Of a stretch of DNA of 64,000 nt, positions 59,837 to 64,000 are shown piece after piece. A program made the position numbers and the translations under genes. Source of the stretch: Chryseobacterium oranimense (GTDB taxonomy: Bacteria > Bacteroidota > Bacteroidia > Flavobacteriales > Weeksellaceae); NCBI RefSeq assembly GCF_900129755.1, contig NZ_FQWT01000004.1, positions 310,001-374,000 of the forward strand, read 5' to 3'. Position 1 is the first letter of the stretch. Every line of letters begins with the position of its first letter. The notes beneath the pieces are model-generated. The model made no database searches and had not been told where the DNA came from. It was given only the letters and a program-made list of their open reading frames with translations.

Positions 59837-60893
59837 TAAAGACGAACTACTGAATAACGCGGTTGAATTGCTTAAAAAACTGATTGCAATTCCTTCATTC
59901 AGCAAAGATGAATACAATACGTCTGTGGAAATTGAGAATTTTTTCAAGAAACATCATATTCCTACGAAACGGTTTAAAAATAACATCTGGGCAGTTAATA
60001 AGAACTTTGATGTATTTAAGCCGTCGGTTTTGCTAAATACCCATCATGATACCGTAAAACCCAATAAAGCTTACACATTGGACCCTTTTCTTCCGGTTGA
60101 AAAAGATGGAAAACTATACGGTTTGGGAAGTAATGATGCGGGAGCTTCACTGGTGGCTATGGCGCAGGTTTTTTTGCATTTTTATGAAAAAGAAAATTTA
60201 AACTACAATCTGATCATTGCCCTGACAGCCGAAGAAGAAATCTCAGGACTTGACGGCATTGAAGCTTTATTTCCACAGCTTCCCAATATAGAGCTCGCCA
60301 TAGTGGGAGAACCTACACAAATGAATCTGGCGATCGCAGAAAAAGGACTTTTGGTGATAGATGGGGAAATGAAAGGAACTCCTTCCCATGCTGCCCATCC
60401 GAACGATGATAATTCCATTGTAAAATGTATGGAAGACCTGCAGAATATCCTGGCTTTTAAATTCCCTAAAGTTTCAGATTATCTGGAAGAAGTGAAAATT
60501 ACCCTGTCTGGAATTCATGCCGGAGTTCAGCATAATGTGGTTCCGGAATCCTGCACTTTTACTCTGGATGTAAGGGTTACGGATGAATATTCAAATAAAG
60601 AAGCATTCGAAATTATTCAGAAGCAGATGAAATCTACACTGACGGCGAGGTCTTTAAGGTTGAATTCATCAAAAATAGAAATGGATCATCCGTTTGTGCA
60701 GGCAGGTTTGGAAATCGGAAGGACAACGTACGGTTCGCCAACATCGTCCGATCAGGCCATTATTCCCTGCACATCAGTAAAGATCGGCCCCGGCGACAGC
60801 AGGCGCTCTCATACCGCAGATGAATACATCTATATAAAAGAGATTGAAGAAGGAATTGAGATTTATATAAAGATCTTAGAAAAAGTTTTATAA
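59811..60893 (+). CDS. argE: M20 family deacylase, probable N-acylcitrulline deacylase (ArgE-like)
   Basis: The protein is 360 residues long. Metal-binding motifs of the M20 family are visible: NTHHDTVKP with His78 and Asp80, SNDAGAS with the bridging Asp, AEEEISG with Glu-Glu, and GDSRRSHTADEYI with the last His. A lid/dimerisation domain (about 170-280) sits in the middle. In this pathway the acyl group is removed after carbamoylation, so the likely substrate is N-acetyl- or N-succinylcitrulline. The start overlaps the end of argB by 26 bases. A DapE role (succinyl-diaminopimelate) is the alternative, but the cluster argues against it. Confidence 0.88.
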   Translation: MEELKSVYSKDELLNNAVELLKKLIAIPSFSKDEYNTSVEIENFFKKHHIPTKRFKNNIWAVNKNFDVFKPSVLLNTHHDTVKPNKAYTLDPFLPVEKDGKLYGLGSNDAGASLVAMAQVFLHFYEKENLNYNLIIALTAEEEISGLDGIEALFPQLPNIELAIVGEPTQMNLAIAEKGLLVIDGEMKGTPSHAAHPNDDNSIVKCMEDLQNILAFKFPKVSDYLEEVKITLSGIHAGVQHNVVPESCTFTLDVRVTDEYSNKEAFEIIQKQMKSTLTARSLRLNSSKIEMDHPFVQAGLEIGRTTYGSPTSSDQAIIPCTSVKIGPGDSRRSHTADEYIYIKEIEEGIEIYIKILEKVL

Positions 60894-61139
60894 AGAACTC
60901 GGATCTCAGAATCCAGACACCAGACTTTCAAAATTCTGATATAGGACCTCTGAAACCGATTAATCTAAAATAATGTTTTGACCATGCTCAGCAGATAATG
61001 AAGTTTGAATATTTTTAATAAAGATTTATGCAAAAAATTAAATTAAAAATGAAAGACTTTAATGTGGAGATGTTTTTTTATAGTTAATAATAAGGACTGC
61101 TGGGCTGGTTGAAACGAATCAATATTTAAAGAAAAGAAT
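60894..61139. other. Non-coding gap before argH with weak repeat words
   Basis: There is no gene. AACTCGGATCTCAGAATCCAG and CTCTGAAACCG (about 60896-60960) look like a decayed copy of the CTCGAA/GAAACCG repeat. The rest is AT-rich with no clear promoter. argH may still be transcribed from the upstream genes. Confidence 0.4.
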
Positions 61140-62444
61140 ATGAAAAAAATATGGCAGAAGGATGACCTGGCCACCAATATATTAGTCAACAAATTTACAG
61201 TCGGGAAAGACCTTGACTTCGATGAACGTTTGGCAAAATACGATGTTAAAGGCTCCATGGCCCATTGTAAAATGCTGGCAGAAACGGGGATTATCTCCGT
61301 TGGAGAATCAGAACAGATGCTTTCCGTTTTGGCAGACATTTTAAATGACATAGACAGCGGAAACTTTGTGATCGACAAAGAAGCAGAAGATATCCATTCC
61401 CAGGTGGAAGCTATTTTAATTGAAAAATTAGGAGATACCGGGAAGAAAATTCATACCGCAAGATCCCGTAATGATCAGGTTTTACTGGATATTAAGCTTT
61501 ATTTATTAGATGAAATTCGAGAAATTACAGCTTTAACTGATGAATTTTTCCAAATCCTGATTAAACTGGCAGATCAGCATAAAAACAAATTGCTTCCGGG
61601 TTACACTCATTTTCAGATAGCCATGCCGTCTTCCTTTGGATTGTGGCTTGGAGCCTATGCTGAAGCATTGCTGGATGATGTGGAACTGCTGTTTTCGGTG
61701 AAGAATATCATCAATAAAAACCCGCTTGGTTCAGCAGCAGGATACGGTTCTTCCTTTCCGATAGACCGTGAAAGCACGACCTATAACCTGGGCTTTCAGT
61801 CGATGAACTATAACTCTGTGTATGCCCAGATGACCCGCGGAAAATCTGAAAAAATGCTGTCCATGGCTATGGCCACTTTAGCAGGAACCCTTGGGAAATT
61901 CTCGTATGATGTCTGTTTATATTTAAGTCAGAACTTCGATTTTATAAGCTTTCCAAAGGAATTTACCACGGGAAGCAGCATCATGCCGCACAAAAAGAAC
62001 CCGGATATTTTCGAGCTGGTACGCGCACGATGTAACAGAATCCAGGCTCTGCCGAATGAATTGATCCTATTGACAAATAATTTGCCTTCGGGTTATCACA
62101 GAGATGTACAGCTTACGAAGGAAATTCTTTTTCCGGCAATTGATTCATTGAAAGAATGTCTGGAGATTTTAAATTACACTCTTCCGAATATCCAGGTAAA
62201 AGACGGAATTCTGGAAGACGAAAAATATAAATACCTGTTCAGCGTAGAGAAAATCAATGAAGAAGTGAAAAAAGGAAGCTCATTCCGTGATGCTTACGTA
62301 AAAGTAGGGCAGGAGATTGAAAACAATGAATTTGAATTTGAGACCGGTAATCTTAATCACACCCATCAGGGGAGCATAGGAAACCTTTGTCTTGATAAAA
62401 TAGAATATCAGTTTAATAAACTGAAAAACAAACTATTGGGTTGA
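61140..62444 (+). CDS. argH: Argininosuccinate lyase
   Basis: The protein is 434 residues long, a little short of the usual 460. ARSRNDQVLLD (about 107-117), the signature GSSIMPHKKNPDIFEL (with the catalytic Ser near 278), and HFQIAMPSSFGLW are present. It splits argininosuccinate into arginine and fumarate, the last step of the pathway. It is the last gene of the cluster and is followed by a palindromic repeat rather than a clear terminator. Confidence 0.95.
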   Translation: MKKIWQKDDLATNILVNKFTVGKDLDFDERLAKYDVKGSMAHCKMLAETGIISVGESEQMLSVLADILNDIDSGNFVIDKEAEDIHSQVEAILIEKLGDTGKKIHTARSRNDQVLLDIKLYLLDEIREITALTDEFFQILIKLADQHKNKLLPGYTHFQIAMPSSFGLWLGAYAEALLDDVELLFSVKNIINKNPLGSAAGYGSSFPIDRESTTYNLGFQSMNYNSVYAQMTRGKSEKMLSMAMATLAGTLGKFSYDVCLYLSQNFDFISFPKEFTTGSSIMPHKKNPDIFELVRARCNRIQALPNELILLTNNLPSGYHRDVQLTKEILFPAIDSLKECLEILNYTLPNIQVKDGILEDEKYKYLFSVEKINEEVKKGSSFRDAYVKVGQEIENNEFEFETGNLNHTHQGSIGNLCLDKIEYQFNKLKNKLLG

Positions 62445-62480
62445 TAATTTTTAATCACTGGATTGATTAAAAATTTATCA

Positions 62481-62564
62481 GATGCTTCGGCCTCACTCCG
62501 TATGACAATATTGCAATGATGTTTAGTATTAGAAATGTCGTGCTGAGCGAAGTCGAAGCATCTT
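62481..62564. repeat. REP-like inverted pair (TGCTTCGxCxTCxCTC family)
   Basis: AGATGCTTCGGCCTCACTCC and following bases (62480-62507) face a diverged reverse-complement copy (about 62535-62564). About 22 of 28 positions match, with a 27-base AT-rich loop. The single copy at 46085-46114 belongs to the same family. It lies just after argH. Confidence 0.75.
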
Positions 62565-62667
62565 TTAATAAGGCTATGATTGGGAAAGGTAGCTTATCAA
62601 AATTCGCTTGCGAATCCTTAACTATCCTTAATCACTTAAAGAAATCTTAATGGTTTAATTAAGCTAA

Positions 62668-63129
62668 TTATTCCAGATCAATTTTAAACTTAGTAGATTT
62701 CTTCACCTCGTGAAGGACAATAGAACTGTGATACTGGCCAATATTAGGTATGTTTGAGATCACATTCACCGCAAAGTCATTATAAGAGTTAATATCCTTT
62801 GCAATGATCTTCAGCATATAGTCATATTCTCCCGAAAGACTGATGATTTCCTGCACTTCATCATATTTCATAATGTTTTTCTCAAAGGTTTCCAGTACTT
62901 TCTGGGATTGTTCCTTAAGACGGACGTTACAATAGACGACAATATTCAGACCCAGTTTTTCACGGTTTAAAAGGCCAACATATTTCTCAATAATGCCCTG
63001 TTTCTCCAGCTGTTTGATACGTTCATAAGTAGGAGTAAACGTAAGACCTATCTTTTCTGAAATTTCTTTCACCGATAAAGTAGAGTCTTCCTGAATAATA
63101 CTGAGAATCATTTTGTCCTTTAAATCCAT
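62668..63129 (-). CDS. Lrp/AsnC family transcriptional regulator
   Basis: The protein is 153 residues long. The N-terminal HTH is LSVKEISEKIGLTFTPTYERIKQLEKQG (about 18-45, in parts). A ligand-binding RAM domain (about 65-145) follows, with the GEYDYMLKI turn and NIGQYHSSIVL. Such proteins form octamers and control amino-acid genes in response to an amino acid. It sits between argH and the pyrB leader, divergent from pyrB, so the arginine or pyrimidine genes, which share carbamoyl phosphate, are possible targets. The ligand cannot be told. Confidence 0.94.
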   Translation of the reverse strand: MDLKDKMILSIIQEDSTLSVKEISEKIGLTFTPTYERIKQLEKQGIIEKYVGLLNREKLGLNIVVYCNVRLKEQSQKVLETFEKNIMKYDEVQEIISLSGEYDYMLKIIAKDINSYNDFAVNVISNIPNIGQYHSSIVLHEVKKSTKFKIDLE

Positions 63130-63149
63130 AGAATAGGTTTGAGTTTTAA

Positions 63150-63157
63150 CAAAAATA
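63150..63157 (-). promoter_or_regulatory. -7 box of the Lrp/AsnC gene
   Basis: On the minus strand this reads TATTTTTG, 20 bases before the ATG at 63129. Confidence 0.45.
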
Positions 63158-63218
63158 TCAATTATAAATGAAAATAAGGAAAGAATAAGAGGTTTTTAAT
63201 TTATTTAAAACTTTGGTT

Positions 63219-63248
63219 TTGTAGGTTCACGAAATTTTTGTATCTTTG
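63219..63248 (+). promoter_or_regulatory. Consensus promoter of the pyrB leader
   Basis: TTG (63219-63221), exactly 19 bases, then TATCTTTG (63241-63248): a full match to the Bacteroidota -33/-7 consensus. The leader-peptide ATG begins 6 bases later, so the transcript is predicted to start at or within a few bases of that AUG. Confidence 0.82.
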
Positions 63249-63254
63249 CACCTA

Positions 63255-63326
63255 ATGAATAAAAGAGTGTTTATATCATTAGATTTACCGGGCGAAAGCG
63301 CCCTTTACGATATTTATTATTATTAA
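63255..63326 (+). CDS. Predicted pyrB leader peptide (23 aa)
   Basis: ATG at 63255 to TAA at 63324-63326 encodes [20 protein letters not shown] followed by YYY. The coding region spans the pause hairpin and the U-rich tract. Its stop codon shares two bases with the left arm of the attenuator terminator. Length, position and the stop-terminator overlap match the role of PyrL in E. coli, though the sequence is unrelated. It is predicted to be translated so that ribosome position reports RNA polymerase speed. Confidence 0.75.
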   Translation: MNKRVFISLDLPGESALYDIYYY

Positions 63327-63352
63327 GCGAAGATGTTGTCTTCGCTTTTTTT
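63290..63352 (+). promoter_or_regulatory. pyrB transcription attenuator: pause hairpin, U-rich tract, terminator
   Basis: The pause hairpin is GGGCG (63290-63294) with CGCCC (63299-63303), loop AAAG. From 63304 to 63324 the transcript is mostly U and A. The terminator is AAGCGAAGA (63325-63333) with TCTTCGCTT (63339-63347), loop TGTTG, a perfect 9-base stem running into seven Ts (63346-63352). pyrB begins 20 bases later. The order is that of the E. coli pyrBI attenuator, where low UTP makes polymerase pause in the U tract and a close ribosome blocks the terminator. Confidence 0.82.
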
Positions 63353-63372
63353 ATGCTCAAAAATTAAGAATT

Positions 63373-64000
63373 ATGTTTACGATTACAGAACTTAGCACCG
63401 AGAGAATCAACAGTATACTGACCGAAGCAATGGCTTTTGCCAACGGTAAAACTGCAAAAATTGAAGGAGAAGTTTTCTGCTCAAATCTTTTCTTTGAAGA
63501 CAGTACAAGAACAAAGACAAGTTTTGATATTGCAGAAAGAAAACTGGGGCTGCAGGTAGTGCCGTTTGATGCTTCACACAGCTCTGTAAACAAAGGAGAA
63601 AGTCTTTATGACACCGTGAAAACCATTGAAAGCCTTGGGGTAAATCTGGTGGTGATCAGAGATAAAAAAGACAGGTATTTCGAAGAACTGAATAATATCA
63701 GTATTCCGGTGATCAACGGAGGAGACGGAACCGGAAACCATCCTTCCCAGTGTATGCTGGATCTGTTGACAATCTATCAGGAATTCGGGAAATTTGAAGG
63801 ACTGAAAATAGGAATCGTAGGCGACGTAAAGCACAGCCGTGTTGCCAATTCCAATGCAGAAGCATTAAGAAGATTAGGAGCTAAAGTATATTTCTCCGGA
63901 CCGGAAGACTGGTTTGATGAAGGAGCCCTAATTAACGGAACTTACTTACCGGTTGATCAGTTAATAACCGAAGTAGATGTTTTAATGCTGCTGAGAATCC
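63373..64000 (+). CDS. pyrB: Aspartate carbamoyltransferase catalytic subunit, partial (cut by window end)
   Basis: 209 codons are visible from ATG at 63373; the C-terminus lies beyond the window. [20 protein letters not shown] (about 41-60, Ser44-Thr45-Arg46-Thr47) binds carbamoyl phosphate. NKGESLYDT and [16 protein letters not shown] (the HPxQ motif) and [16 protein letters not shown] follow the family order, closest to the Bacillus-type catalytic chain. It makes carbamoyl-aspartate, the first committed step of pyrimidine synthesis. A regulatory pyrI chain cannot be checked. It is controlled by the attenuator just upstream. Confidence 0.96.
   Translation, partial: MFTITELSTERINSILTEAMAFANGKTAKIEGEVFCSNLFFEDSTRTKTSFDIAERKLGLQVVPFDASHSSVNKGESLYDTVKTIESLGVNLVVIRDKKDRYFEELNNISIPVINGGDGTGNHPSQCMLDLLTIYQEFGKFEGLKIGIVGDVKHSRVANSNAEALRRLGAKVYFSGPEDWFDEGALINGTYLPVDQLITEVDVLMLLRI

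Noticed and set aside
59811..60893. DapE (succinyl-diaminopimelate desuccinylase)
   Set aside because: The same M20 fold, but the gene overlaps argB inside a complete arginine cluster.

Overview
This window looks like chromosomal DNA of a Flavobacteriia species, most likely Chryseobacterium or a close relative in the Weeksellaceae. The base composition is AT-rich. Promoters fit the Bacteroidota pattern (TTG, about 19 bases, then TAnnTTTG), and Shine-Dalgarno sequences are nearly absent. Two secreted enzymes carry a C-terminal type IX secretion sorting domain. SecD and SecF are fused, and the arginine pathway uses an N-acylornithine carbamoyltransferase, as in Bacteroides. No rRNA, tRNA, phage, intact insertion sequence or CRISPR array was seen. 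The genus call is an inference from gene content, not from a search.

Layout. 1-8.4 kb: a nitrilase-type C-terminus, a short Cys-rich peptide gene, a cold-shock protein, an ABC1/UbiB kinase-like protein, a DEAD-box helicase, then minus-strand secreted proteins and a YqhD-type aldehyde reductase. 8.4-24.8 kb: PEP carboxylase, a T9SS subtilase, a nucleotide-sugar group (DegT aminotransferase, galE, cytidylyltransferase), a TonB-type outer-membrane receptor, dapF-mltG, pnuC with an overlapping Asn/Gly-rich lipoprotein, and an amino-acid permease. 24.8-42 kb: hemN, a T9SS PQQ-type sugar dehydrogenase, secDF, a Tet-like MFS pump, tatA-PAP2-TPR, trmL (no normal start codon), rlmH, yihY, and rsh-nhaA.

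42-53 kb is a minus-strand carboxylate module: porin, MHS-family transporter, two small membrane proteins, a sodium:solute-symporter/STAC/histidine-kinase fusion, a lone receiver protein, and two acyl-CoA synthetases (PrpE-like and Acs). It reads as sensing, uptake and activation of acetate or propionate, and resembles the CrbS/CrbR-acs arrangement of Vibrio and Pseudomonas.

53-62.5 kb is an arginine biosynthesis cluster (GNAT, argG, argC, argD, argF', argB, argE-like, argH). A divergent InsA-like zinc-ribbon/HTH gene faces it. Residue 90 of ArgF' is Val, which predicts an N-succinylornithine rather than N-acetylornithine route. The window ends with an Lrp/AsnC regulator and pyrB. Between them lies a complete pyrBI-style attenuator: consensus promoter, 23-codon leader peptide, pause hairpin, U-rich tract and a terminator whose stem starts inside the leader stop codon. 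This is the most striking regulatory element in the window.

Intergenic DNA is rich in dispersed short repeats: degenerate GTTTCGAG/CTCGAAAC arrays, the TGCTTCGCTTCGCTC palindrome family and GGCTGAAGCCC hairpins. Several genes have a -7 box ending only 4-7 bases before the start codon, suggesting leaderless or near-leaderless mRNAs.
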